Part shown: piece after piece, positions 52,779 through 61,751 of the stretch | Layout of the letters: each line of letters opens with the position of its first letter | Numbering within the stretch: position 1 is the stretch's first letter | Translations under genes and position numbers: made by a program | The notes under the pieces: model-generated | Told to the model about the DNA's origin: nothing | Databases searched by the model: none | Seen by the model: only the letters and a program-made list of their open reading frames with translations | Assembly: GCA_963739645.1 (NCBI GenBank) | Contig: CAVUBM010000114.1 | Location: 124,001-188,000, forward strand | From: JASHPR01 sp963739645 | GTDB lineage: Bacteria; Actinomycetota; Actinomycetes; Streptosporangiales; Streptosporangiaceae | DNA: 64,000 nucleotides | Direction: 5' to 3'

Positions 52779-53297
52779 TCAGGCCAGGACGGCCCGGGTG
52801 GGCTCGTCCGCGTGGTCACCCGCGATGTACTCCTGGGCGATGCGCACCACGGTCGCGCCGTCCCCGACGGCGGACGCCACCCGCTTGATCGAACGGCAGC
52901 GGGCGTCCCCAGCGGCGAAGACGCCGGGGACAGACGTCTCGAGCATCCACGGCTTGGAGAGGTGATAGTCGGCCTGGCCCAGGGTCATGGCCCGGACGGC
53001 CGGGCTGCGCACCGAGTAGTCGCGCTCCACCAGGAGGACCCGCTTGGCCTTCGGGTGCATCTCATGGGCGCGCGCGAGGAAGTCAACCCCGGGCATCTCG
53101 CTCATGTTGTGATCCACGATGAGCAGCGCCACCGGAAGGCCGGCGTCGGCGAGTTCGCGCAGTGTCGCCAGCCCGGAGGCGGCCGACGTCTCGCCGATGA
53201 CGCGGAAGTCCTCGCGGAATCGCCGGCTGAGGTCGTCGCGGAGCGCGCCGGCGACCCCGGCGTCGTCGTCGAGCACGAACAGGACGGGTTGTGCCAT
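52779..53297 (-). CDS. Response regulator receiver fused to a truncated thioredoxin reductase tail (internal deletion)
   Basis: The first 120 or so residues form a CheY-like receiver: acidic pair VLDDDAGV, phospho-acceptor in LLIVDHNMSEMPGVDFL, and the conserved Lys in YHLSKPW. The last 50 residues (LETSVPGVFAAGDARCRSIK, then RVASAVGDGATVVRIAQEYI) are the end of a thioredoxin-reductase-type FAD oxidoreductase. Actinobacteria carry a fused response regulator/thioredoxin-disulfide reductase of about 550 residues, in which about 370 residues lie between these parts. Here they are joined directly at about 52946-52950 in frame. The catalytic CxxC and nucleotide-binding domains are gone, so any surviving function would be signalling only. 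Confidence 0.75.
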   Translation of the reverse strand: MAQPVLFVLDDDAGVAGALRDDLSRRFREDFRVIGETSAASGLATLRELADAGLPVALLIVDHNMSEMPGVDFLARAHEMHPKAKRVLLVERDYSVRSPAVRAMTLGQADYHLSKPWMLETSVPGVFAAGDARCRSIKRVASAVGDGATVVRIAQEYIAGDHADEPTRAVLA

Positions 53298-53427
53298 CTG
53301 CTACCCCCCACGGATGCAGCCTTGAATCCGCCGCTCGGTATGCGTAACGGCACAACGGTAGGGTCCGCAGCGTTCGCGAAGCGTTCTGGTGTGCTGTTGT
53401 CCGGGCCGCGCGCTAGGGTGCCGTGCC

Positions 53428-54217
53428 ATGAAGAGCGTGCAGCCCGAGGTGTTCCTGGTCGCGCGGCCAGAGCTCGATTACGACCAGGTGGCCGCGTACC
53501 TGCGTGAGGTCGGCGGCGAGGCCTGGCTGGAGAAGCTGGACCGCGGCAGCCTCGACAACGACGCGCTGAACCTGGCCGAGTTCGCCGGGGAGACTGTGCT
53601 ACAGGTCGTGGGAGCCGGGGCTTAACCCCAACGTGGTCCGGGTCCGGGCCGACCAGGACAAGTACCTGCAGAACATCCTGGCCAGCGCGCACGGCTCGGT
53701 GCTCGAGCATGTGTCGTTCAGCTTTGTGCTGCACAACATCTCCAGAGTTGCGACCCATGAGCTGGTTCGGCACCGGCCGGGGATGGCGATCTCGCAGGAG
53801 TCGCTGCGGTTCGTCCGGCTGGCCGACATCCCGTTCTGGTTCCCTGAGTGGGCGCTGGCGGACGCCGAGCTGATGAAGCGGGCGACCGCGATGCTGGAGC
53901 AGATGGAGGAGTTCCAGCGCTGGATGGCCGGGCACTTCGGGCTGGACGAGGAGGGTGTGCCGTTCCACGAGAAGAAGCACAAGACTTCGTTCATGCGCCG
54001 GTTCGCGCCGGACGGGGTGGCGACCGGCCTGGTGTGGACGGCCAACGTCCGGACGCTGCGGCACACCATCGAGGCGCGCACCGACCCGGGCGCCGAGGAG
54101 GAGATCCGGCTGGTGTTCGGCAAGATCGGCGAGCTGGTCCGGGCCGAGGCGCCGACGCTGTTCGGCGACTACACGATCTCCGACGGCGCGTGGATACCGC
54201 AGTGGCGCAAGGTGTGA
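53428..54217 (+). CDS. thyX: FAD-dependent thymidylate synthase ThyX (frameshifted)
   Basis: ThyX makes dTMP from dUMP with methylene-tetrahydrofolate, FAD and NADPH. The family motif RHRPGMAISQESLRF is at about residue 114, with SVLEHVSFSFVL before it and a typical C-terminal ANVRTLRHTIEARTDP. A run of GGGG at about 53590 carries one extra G: the sequence reads FAGETVLQVVGAGA and stops in the wrong frame, while the other frame continues AGRLCYRSWEPGLNPNVVRV into the rest. Both halves are fully conserved, so an insertion error in a homopolymer is plausible. If real, a ThyA elsewhere would be needed. Confidence 0.9.
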
Positions 54218-54230
54218 CAGTGTTTGGCGC

Positions 54231-54972
54231 ATGCCCGACATCTCGTACCCGGTAGCCGACCGGACTGCCCGGGGCTACCTGGCTGTGCCCGCCGGGCCGG
54301 GACCGTGGCCCGGCGTGGTGGTGATTCACGAGGCGTTCGGGCTGAACGCCGACATCAGGCGGAAGGCCGACCAGTTCGCCGAGCACGGCTACCTCGCCCT
54401 CGCCCCCGAGCTGTTCGACGGCAAGCCGTGGATCCGGTGCGTGGTCGGCGCCATCCGTCAGGTCCGGGCCCGGTCCGGGCCCGCGTTCGCCATGCTGGAG
54501 GCGGCCCGCGGCGTCCTGGCCGCCCGGGACGACTGCACCGGGCGGACCGGTGTCATCGGGTTCTGCCTGGGCGGCGGGTTCGCGCTGCTGTGCGCGCCCA
54601 GGGGCGGATTCTCGGTGGCGTCGGTGAACTACGGCGAGGTGCCGGAGGATGCCGAGAGCGCCCTGCGGGGGGCCTGCCCGGTCGTGGGCAGCTTCGGGGC
54701 CAGGGACGTGGGCGGCACCAAGCCCAAGGAACGGCTGGAGCGCGCGCTCACCGCGCTGGAGGTCCCGCACGACGTGCAGGTGTACCCGGGTTCGGGCCAC
54801 CGGTTCATGAGCGAGACCTCGGGCGCGAGCCGCGGTCCTCGCGAGGTTCGCCCGGATGAGCTACCAGGAGGCCGACGCGGCCGATGCGTGGCGGCGCATC
54901 TACGCATTCTTCGGCGAGCACCTCGGCGGCGACCGCCGGCGCGAGACACAGACCCAGGACGGGATTGCATGA
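54231..54972 (+). CDS. Dienelactone hydrolase family protein (frameshifted near C terminus)
   Basis: The protein has about 246 residues in the repaired frame. The N-terminal PDISYPVADRTARGYLAVP and GPWPGVVVIHEAFGLN are family features, and the nucleophile is Cys in GVIGFCLGGGFAL. The acid is in the GARD region and the catalytic His in YPGSGHRFMSE. One extra base near 54828 breaks the tail: in the true frame it reads VLARFARMSYQEADAADAW and ends at TGA 54970-54972. It is directly downstream of thyX with a 13-base gap, so the two may be cotranscribed. Confidence 0.85.
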
Positions 54973-55105
54973 GGTGCAATTGCATGCCCGCCAGTGTCCG
55001 TGAAATTGCACCGGAGGAAAAGTACGCAGATCATTCCCACGTCCGCATGGGATTGCATCTGGGATTGATGACAGAACGTTGCTCACGCCCTGCGTGGGAT
55101 TGCAT
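54961..55105 (+). repeat. GGGATTGCAT repeats
   Basis: The decamer GGGATTGCAT occurs at 54961, 55049 and 55096, and related pieces (CAATTGCATG, AAATTGCACC, GGGATTGATG) lie between. The first copy covers the end of the hydrolase gene. Spacings of 88 and 47 bases are irregular. The function is unknown. Confidence 0.5.
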
Positions 55106-55121
55106 GCGGCCTTTCGCCCGG

Positions 55122-56498
55122 TTACCTGGCGGCGCCGGGCGGATCGTAGTGGATCCGGTCGGCGCTGACGCGGCTTTCCAGAAGCCGGACCGTCTCTGCG
55201 ATCATGCCCTCGGGGCCGCTTATGAAGACGTCCCTGCCTTCGCAGTTCGCGTGCAGCGCCGCAACATCAGGGACCATTCCTTTAATGCCGCCGAAATTCG
55301 GCTGATCTGACACAACAGGAATCACCGTCAGCGCCGGGCAGGCCGATTCAAGCGCCTGCAGTTCCCTGAGGTCATACAGGTCGTCCTCGGTGCGGGCCCC
55401 GAGGAACAGGCCGATCTTCCTCCGCTGGCCACCCTGGCCGATGATGCCCTCGATGATCGCCTTGATGGGGGCCAGGCCGGTGCCGCCGGCGATGCACAGC
55501 AGATCCCGCACAGGGTCGGCCCTGGCGGCCAGCTCGCCCTGCGCCTGACCGAGCAGCAGGGTGTCACCTGGCTGCATGTTATGCACCAGCGAGCCGCTCA
55601 CCATCCCGCCAGGTACGGCGCGAACATGCAGGTCTATCAGGCCGTTCTCGCGTGGGGCGTTAGCGATGGAGAAGTTGCGCCAGACCCGCGGCCACCGGGG
55701 CACCTGCACGGCCAGGTACTGGCCCGGCCGGTAGTGCAGCGGCTGGTCGGGCCGGACGGTCAGCACGGCCAGGTTCGGGCCGCGCCGGTCATGCTCCACG
55801 ACCTCAGCGGTCCACCAGCAGGGCTGCCGGGCGGCGTCCCCGTCGGCGGCGGCCGTCATGATGGCCGAGACCCGGGCGAGCGCCGCTTCCCAGGCGGCCT
55901 GGGTCTCGCCGGTCCAGTAATGCCCGCTGAAATACCTGACCGTCTCGGCTAGCTCGGTGAGGAGAGGCTCGTAGTGCCGCCCTTTTACCCCGAACTTGCG
56001 ATGACTACGACCCAGCTGCTCGAGATAGCAAGTCAGGGAATCCGGGCTGCCGACGTTTTCCACAATGTGGGTCAGGGCCGCGAATACCCGTCCCATATGG
56101 TCGCGCATGGTGTGCGGAAACATCGACCGGATTTCTGAGTTACCCACGAAGAGACGGGCATAAAAGTGTTCCATAGCGGCATCGGGGTCCGCCGCAACGT
56201 GAGAGAAAGACTCCCTTATCAGCCGGGCGTCATCTTCACTGATATCGGCTGGTGTGCCTGTTCCGAGCTCTTCTCCAGCAGTATCCGGATACTCCGGTTC
56301 GCACGTAATATCCGGCACCAGCGCCACCGGCGCATCCGCGTACTGGTCGGTTAAGGAGAAAAGTCTTTCTGGCAGTGTTTCGCGACGCCGCCCGAAGGCT
56401 GTAAAGCGCGGCTGACCTGCGAAGCGACCCAGAGGTCGGTCGTCCGGGTATCCGCCGTCAAGCGCGATCGCCATGTGCTGAGTCTTGCATCCAGACAT
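55122..56498 (-). CDS. Flavohaemoprotein / globin-coupled ferredoxin reductase with N-terminal extension
   Basis: In this 458-residue protein, after an unusual 85-residue polar N terminus, the globin domain (about 86-230) has FYARLFVGNSEIRSMFP and the proximal haem His in LGRSHRKFGVKGRHYEPL (near residue 166). The reductase part has the FAD-binding HYRPGQYLAVQVPRWPRVWRNFSIA, and the NAD-binding region GGTGLAPIKAIIEGI and FLGARTEDDLYDL. Such enzymes convert nitric oxide to nitrate (NO dioxygenase). The start is uncertain: ATG at 56498 lies in an inverted repeat, and ATG 56474 is an alternative. The GGGATTGCAT repeats lie at its 3' end. Confidence 0.85.
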   Translation of the reverse strand: MSGCKTQHMAIALDGGYPDDRPLGRFAGQPRFTAFGRRRETLPERLFSLTDQYADAPVALVPDITCEPEYPDTAGEELGTGTPADISEDDARLIRESFSHVAADPDAAMEHFYARLFVGNSEIRSMFPHTMRDHMGRVFAALTHIVENVGSPDSLTCYLEQLGRSHRKFGVKGRHYEPLLTELAETVRYFSGHYWTGETQAAWEAALARVSAIMTAAADGDAARQPCWWTAEVVEHDRRGPNLAVLTVRPDQPLHYRPGQYLAVQVPRWPRVWRNFSIANAPRENGLIDLHVRAVPGGMVSGSLVHNMQPGDTLLLGQAQGELAARADPVRDLLCIAGGTGLAPIKAIIEGIIGQGGQRRKIGLFLGARTEDDLYDLRELQALESACPALTVIPVVSDQPNFGGIKGMVPDVAALHANCEGRDVFISGPEGMIAETVRLLESRVSADRIHYDPPGAAR

Positions 56499-56505
56499 GA
56501 TGCAT
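56485..56505. promoter_or_regulatory. ATGCAT-type inverted repeat at the flavohaemoprotein start
   Basis: TTGCATC, a CAGACAT spacer and GATGCAT form a nearly perfect inverted repeat that overlaps the ATG at 56498. It resembles NsrR-type sites (ATGCAT half-sites), which control NO-detoxifying genes in actinomycetes, but the distance to a promoter cannot be judged. Confidence 0.35.
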
Positions 56506-56739
56506 ACAACCCTTTTCGGCTAGCCTCGCACGAGGAGTACGCAGAGTAGTGGAATGCCGTTCGGCGACTGCCATGATCTTTGCTAGTAGAACGTGCTGTG
56601 TTATCGGCGGAAACGCCACTCTGCCTATAACGGCCGGCGACTGAACCATCAGTGAATTATCCATGAGCGTTACCGACTGTGTTCGGCCGTCACTCTCGTT
56701 TGCCCCCGCCAGCACCTATCCGTATACCATCATTGGCTC

Positions 56740-57651
56740 ATGACTCCCCCTATGATCGGCATCACCAGCGAGATGACGGCCGTGGACTGGGGGGACCGCG
56801 TGCGCGAGGCTGCGCTGCTGCCGGCCAGCTGGGCCCGGGCCGTGCAGCGGGCCGGGTGCCTTCCTGTCGTGCTGGCCCCGTGGCCGTGGCACGCCTCCCG
56901 GCTCGTGGGCCGGCTGGACGGGCTGCTGTTCGCCGACGGTGCCGCGGACGGCGGACGGCGAGGCAGCGCGCACCCGCCGCCCGGTCCGGCGGGCCAGGCG
57001 GGCCGGGCCAGGGACTCAGCCCACCAGGCGCTGATGCGCGCGGCGATCGAGGCCGGGCTGCCCGTGCTCGCCATCGGCCGCGGCCTGCAGGTCCTCAACC
57101 TGGCCCGGGACGGGTCTGTCCGCGAAGTCCCGGCTGACCAGGGCGGATCCGTCCCGGCGCCGTCCGCCCGTGAGCTGCGGATCAGCCCGGGCAGCATGCT
57201 CGGCCGGCTGGTCGGCCCGAGTCTCACCGTGCCCGCAGCGGACGCGGCCGATGACGGCCAGGAACTGGGCCGGCTGGGCCGCGGCCTGACCGCGGTCGCC
57301 TGGGCCGGCGATGAGGTCATCGAGGCGGTGGAGCTGACCGGTCACTCGTTCACGATCGGGCTGCGCTGGCCTCCGGGGGAGAGCGACGGCGCCAGGCTCT
57401 TCGAGGGGTTCGGCGCCGCCGCGGTCGTGCGCGCGGCAGGCCGGGACGCCGCTGGCGGCCCGGACCGCTCCGATGGCGCGGGCGCAACCGACGGCGCGGG
57501 CGCACCGACGCGCGGGCGCGGCGGGCCGGAAGGCGCCGGGAGCACGGCGGCCGCCGAGGGTACGGAGGCCGCCGAGGGCACGGGCGGGGCGGAGAGCACG
57601 CGCCAGGGCACGCCGATGCGGAAGGCCAAGGCCGGCACCTCAACGACCTAG
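56740..57651 (+). CDS. Peptidase C26 / gamma-glutamyl-GABA hydrolase-like pseudoenzyme
   Basis: In this 303-residue protein the glutamine-amidotransferase fold of peptidase C26 (PuuD-like) is recognisable: PMIGITSEMTAVDWGDRVR, VDGLL-type LVGRLDGLLFADGA, and VLAIGRGLQVLNLARDGS. The catalytic Cys of the usual GICRG motif is Gly (AIGRG), and the final catalytic His of the HPE motif is replaced (GLRWPPGES). Both catalytic residues are therefore missing. The last 80 residues are Gly/Ala/Thr-rich low complexity. It may bind a glutamyl ligand or serve a structural role, and it is unlikely to be a working hydrolase. Confidence 0.65.
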   Translation: MTPPMIGITSEMTAVDWGDRVREAALLPASWARAVQRAGCLPVVLAPWPWHASRLVGRLDGLLFADGAADGGRRGSAHPPPGPAGQAGRARDSAHQALMRAAIEAGLPVLAIGRGLQVLNLARDGSVREVPADQGGSVPAPSARELRISPGSMLGRLVGPSLTVPAADAADDGQELGRLGRGLTAVAWAGDEVIEAVELTGHSFTIGLRWPPGESDGARLFEGFGAAAVVRAAGRDAAGGPDRSDGAGATDGAGAPTRGRGGPEGAGSTAAAEGTEAAEGTGGAESTRQGTPMRKAKAGTSTT

Positions 57652-57751
57652 CGGCGGTGGCCGCCCGAGCCCCGAGGGTTCCTAGCCCATGCGAGCCGCG
57701 GGCGGGCAGCAACCTACCGTGCGCAACATGCATATTTCAGCCCGGCGGGCG

Positions 57752-59507
57752 TCAGAAGGTCGAGCGGGCGCCGAACATCTCGGGCATCCGGTTCGCCAGC
57801 GCGAGGTCGCCCTCCATCGTCATCCGGCCGTCTACGATCAGCGGGTAGAAGCTGTCCGCCGTGGTGAGCACCCGGATGAAGTCCGCCAGCGGGATCCTGA
57901 TCGTGAGCGCCGCGTCCGCGGCGGCGTACTGGTGCGCCCGCGCCCGCCCGTCGTGAATCTCGATGGCCCAGGGCCGCCGGGTCCCGTCGGACAGGCCGAG
58001 GTCGTAGACGATCGCGCCGTCGAAGCCCCCGGCCTTGGCCGGGTCGAACTGGCGCGTCATCATCCCGAACACCGCGCGCTGGGCCTGGCTGCTCGCGAAG
58101 ATCTGCTCCAGCCGGGCGTCGGAGGCGCGCCCGATGACCCGGCGCAGCCCAGCCTGGCCGCGCCCGCGCAGGGAATCGCGCGCCGAGTGGCGAGCCTTGC
58201 TGGCCAGCCCGCCCGGGTGGTCGCCCCGTGGCACCGGCGCGGTCCACCGGGCCGCGGCGGTCTCCGCGTCCTCGTCGATCTGGTACGCCGCGGGCAGCGC
58301 CCGCGGGCCGTCCCGCCGGGCCAGCGCCTTGTCGACCGCGGCCGCCAGCCGGTCGGCCTTGGCCACCTCCCGCTGCTCCCGGCCGTCGGCGAAGCGGGGC
58401 AGGACCTCGCGGGCGAACAGCTCGATGCTCTCGCAGATGTGCTCGTGCCGGTTGTTCCCGGCCTGCAGGACGAACATCACCTGGTCCACCCCGGCCGCCT
58501 CGTAGCGGGCGATCAGATCGGTGACCTGAGCCGGCGTGCCGATCGCGCCGCGCAGTGAGCCCACCCCGGCCTGCAGCAGCCGCACGGCCAGGGGCTGCGC
58601 GCTCGCGTGCACGATGTCGCGCGCGAAGCCGTGCTCGGCCCGGTCCTGGCCGAAGCTCCGCCACAGGTCGCTGTCGCCCACGGTGTGCGTGCCGCCGCCG
58701 TAGTAGTGGCTCAGCGAGTAGCCGAAGAAGTGCGCGCCGTCGATGCCGCGGTCGATGGCGGTCGCCTCATCGGGGTGCAGCATCATCGGCAGCACCACGG
58801 CCACGTTCGGGTTGACCGCGAAACCCCGCGGCACGCACTCCTCCGAGGCGATCAGGTCGTAGTACTCGGCCACCCAGTGCGCCGCGTCCTCCGGCTCGAC
58901 GAACGAGAACGACAGCGCGCCGATGCCGCTGCGCGCGGCGAGGTGGATGGTCTCCCGGCGGCTGCAGGCCACCCAGAGCGGCGGATGCGGCTTCTGCAGC
59001 GGCCTGGGCAGCACGTAGCGCGGCGGCATCGTGACGAAGTCGCCGTCGTAGCCGGCGAACGGCTGTTCCACGAACATCCGCGTGACGGCGTCGAGCGTCT
59101 CCTCCCACATCGCCCGCTTGGCCGTGCGGGGCACCCCGAATCCGCCGAGCTCGGCCGCGGAGCTCGCCTCCCCGGTGCCGAAGTCGACCCGTCCGTCCGA
59201 GACCAGGTCCAGGGTGGCGACCCGCTCGGCAATCCGGGCCGGGTGGTTGACCGCGGACGGGGCCTGGACGATGCCGTGGCCCAGCCGGATCCGCTGCGGT
59301 GCGCTGGCTCGCCGCGGCCAGGAAGACCTCGGGCGCCGAGGAATGCGAGTACTCCTCGAGGAAGTGGTGCTCCACCTCCCAGGCGTAGTCGATGCCGGAC
59401 CGGTCGGCCAGCTCGATCTGCTCCAGCGCGTCGGAGAGCAGCTTGTGCTCCGAGTCAGGCCCCCAGGGCCTGGGCAGCTGATGCTCGTAGAAAATGCCGA
59501 ACCGCAT
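57752..59507 (-). CDS. LLM class flavin-dependent oxidoreductase with C-terminal SCP2-like domain (frameshifted)
   Basis: In the repaired frame the protein is about 584 residues. The luciferase-like monooxygenase domain starts MRFGIFYEHQLPRPWG, with the later blocks AERVATLD-type region, FGTGEAS-like stretch, YPLPRP-type loop and the C-terminal GTPAQVTDLIARYEAAGVDQ. Residues from about 480 (GFDGAIVYDLGLSDGTRRP, AADAALTIRIPLADFIRVL) form an SCP2 sterol-carrier-like domain. One extra base near 59310 moves the frame just after SQRT; in the other frame the sequence continues QRIRLGHGIVQAP. Such enzymes use F420 or FMN; the fused lipid-carrier domain suggests a hydrophobic substrate. Confidence 0.8.
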
Positions 59508-59643
59508 GAGGTCCTCCTTGACCCAGGCTGCCGCGGCTCCGGGCCAGTCTGCCCAGGCCGCGCCCGGTCGGTCCCAGGGACAGACTGGCATGGTAGCTAC
59601 CGGATAGCCCAGCGCGCAGCGGGCGGCCGGGCGGGACCGGCGG

Positions 59644-60519
59644 CTAGATGGGCGAGCTGTAGCCGACGATCCAGTGGATCTGTACCCAGGTGATCGCCGC
59701 CGTCCAGGCGCCGGTCACCTCAAGCAGCCCGACCGCGACCAGCATCCCGCCGCCGATGCCCATCACCAGCCGCGCGTGGCGCCGGGCGAACCCGAACATC
59801 CTCATGCCGCGCTGGAAGGCCAGGGCCATGATCAGGAACGGGATGCCGAGGCCGAGGCCGTAGACGAAGGCGAGGAACGCGCCGCGGGCTGCCGTACCCG
59901 ACGTGAGCCCCAGGCTGAGCACGGCGGTCAGTGTCGGTCCGATGCAGGGAGTCCAGCCCAGGCCGAACATCAGCCCGAGCAGCGGGGCCCCGGCCAGCCC
60001 GGCCCGCGGACGCAGCGACGGCCGCACCATCCGGCCCGCGAACGCAAACCTGTCCAGGGCGCCGGCGAACAGCAGCCCGAGCAGGATCGTCACCACGCCG
60101 AGCACCTGCGTCAGGCCCTGCTGGTGCAGCTTGAGCGCCGTGCCCAGACCGCCGAAGGCCACGCCGTAGGTGGTGAACAGGGCCGAGAACCCGAGCACGA
60201 ACAGCACGGTGCCCGCGATCACCCGGCTCCGGGGCGGCGCCGCTGGCACCGCCGGGGCGGCGGGCACGTCCGGTGGCACAGCCGGGGGGCCGTCCGGGGA
60301 CAGCCGGGCGCCGACCGGCTGGGCGCTGGCGGGCTGGGCGCTGACCGGCGGGGAACCGGCCGGCTGCGCGTCGACGCCGGCCATGCCGGTCACGTAGGAG
60401 AGGTAGCCAGGGACCAGGGGGAGGCAGCAGGGGGACAGGAACGTGACCGCGCCCGCCGCTGCCGCGATCGGAACGGCCAGCAGGAGCGGCCCTGAGCTCA
60501 CCAGGCTGAAGACGCTCAC
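59644..60519 (-). CDS. ccdA: Cytochrome c biogenesis protein CcdA (thiol:disulfide interchange)
   Basis: This 291-residue membrane protein has six to seven membrane segments. CcdA hands reducing power from the cytoplasm to the outside through two membrane Cys. Both are seen: FLSPCCLPLVPGYLSYVTG in the first segment and GWTPCIGPTLTAVLSLG later. A Pro/Ala/Gln-rich loop of about 70 residues is inserted between the first and second segments, longer than usual. It serves haem attachment to cytochrome c or redox of external thiols. ResB/ResC-type genes are not seen in this window. Confidence 0.88.
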   Translation of the reverse strand: MSVFSLVSSGPLLLAVPIAAAAGAVTFLSPCCLPLVPGYLSYVTGMAGVDAQPAGSPPVSAQPASAQPVGARLSPDGPPAVPPDVPAAPAVPAAPPRSRVIAGTVLFVLGFSALFTTYGVAFGGLGTALKLHQQGLTQVLGVVTILLGLLFAGALDRFAFAGRMVRPSLRPRAGLAGAPLLGLMFGLGWTPCIGPTLTAVLSLGLTSGTAARGAFLAFVYGLGLGIPFLIMALAFQRGMRMFGFARRHARLVMGIGGGMLVAVGLLEVTGAWTAAITWVQIHWIVGYSSPI

Positions 60520-60629
60520 TGTCCTCCCATGGGTTCCCGATGCGCCCCAAAATACCGTGCGGCACGCCAGGCCACGGCGGCCAGGCAGGAACCACCCGAC
60601 ATTGACGCGCGCGGCCGGGCCACCCCACG

Positions 60630-61751
60630 ATGGCCGTTATGCGCAGCACACCGCCCTTCCGCGCCGACCACGTCGGCAGCCTGCTCCGCCCCCCGCAGCT
60701 TCTCGCCGCCCGGGATGACTTCGCGGCCGGCCGCATCGACGCGGCCCAGCTCAAGGCCGTCGAGGACGAGGCGATCACCGAGGCGGTCGCCATGCAGGCC
60801 GAGGCCGGCCTGCAGTCCGCCACCGACGGCGAGTTCCGCCGCGCCTCCTGGCACATGGACTTCATCTACCAGCTCGGCGGCATCAGCAAGGCGCCGGGCA
60901 ACATGGCCGTCAGGTTCCGCAACGCGACCGGCAACATCGAGTTCACGCCCGCGGCGCTGCACGTGGGCAGCAAGATCCGGCTGGAGCACACCATCTTCGA
61001 GCCGGACTTCGGCTACCTCAGGTCCGTGGTCACGTCGGCCACGCCCAAGCTCACGATCCCGTCGCCGAACATGGTCCACTACCGCGGCGGCCCGGCCATG
61101 ATCGATCAGTCGGTCTACCCGGACCTGGAGGAGTTCTGGAGCGACCTGTCGGCGGCCTACGCCGAGCAGGTGCGCCGGCTGGCCGGGCTCGGCTGCACCT
61201 ACCTGCAGCTCGACGACACCAGCCTGGCGTACCTGAACGACCCCGCGCAGCGGGCCGAGATCGCCGGCCGGGGCGAGGACGCCGAGCACATGCACCTGCG
61301 CTACATCCGCCAGGTCAACGACGCGATCGCGGGCCGGCCGGAAGGCATGGCCGTGACCACGCATATGTGCCGGGGAAACTTCCGGTCGTCCTGGGCCGCC
61401 GAGGGCGGATACGACTTCGTGGCCGAGGCTCTGTTCAGCGAGCTGGCGGTGGACGGGTTCTTCCTCGAGTACGACGACGAGCGCTCCGGCAGCTTCGAGC
61501 CGCTCCGCTTCGTCCCCGAGGGCAAGATGGTCGTGCTCGGGCTGGTGACCACCAAGCGCGGCGAGCTGGAGAACAAGGACGCGCTCAAGCGGCGGATCGA
61601 CGAGGCGGCCAAGTACGTTCCCCTCGACCAGCTGTGCCTGTCCCCGCAGTGCGGGTTCTCCTCGACGGTTGAGGGCAACGTGCTGACCCGCGACGAGCAG
61701 GCGGCCAAGCTCCGCCTGGTCGTGGACACCGCCGCGGAGGTCTGGGGCTGA
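60630..61751 (+). CDS. Cobalamin-independent methionine synthase-like protein (MetE C-terminal domain)
   Basis: The 373-residue protein matches the MetE catalytic barrel. PFRADHVGSLLRPPQLLAAR is the N terminus typical of the short (vitamin-B12-independent) form. QSATDGEFRRASWHMDF, then GCTYLQLDDTSLAYL follow, and zinc ligands lie in TTHMCRGNFRS (His and Cys), FFLEYDDERSGSFEPL (Glu) and LCLSPQCGFSSTVEGN (Cys). It is only distantly similar to the paralogue at 34799. The methyl donor of this subgroup is not known. The MFS gene overlaps its stop codon. Confidence 0.87.
   Translation: MAVMRSTPPFRADHVGSLLRPPQLLAARDDFAAGRIDAAQLKAVEDEAITEAVAMQAEAGLQSATDGEFRRASWHMDFIYQLGGISKAPGNMAVRFRNATGNIEFTPAALHVGSKIRLEHTIFEPDFGYLRSVVTSATPKLTIPSPNMVHYRGGPAMIDQSVYPDLEEFWSDLSAAYAEQVRRLAGLGCTYLQLDDTSLAYLNDPAQRAEIAGRGEDAEHMHLRYIRQVNDAIAGRPEGMAVTTHMCRGNFRSSWAAEGGYDFVAEALFSELAVDGFFLEYDDERSGSFEPLRFVPEGKMVVLGLVTTKRGELENKDALKRRIDEAAKYVPLDQLCLSPQCGFSSTVEGNVLTRDEQAAKLRLVVDTAAEVWG

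Noticed and set aside
54961..55105. CRISPR array
   Set aside because: The repeats are only 10 bases, spacing is irregular and no cas genes are near.
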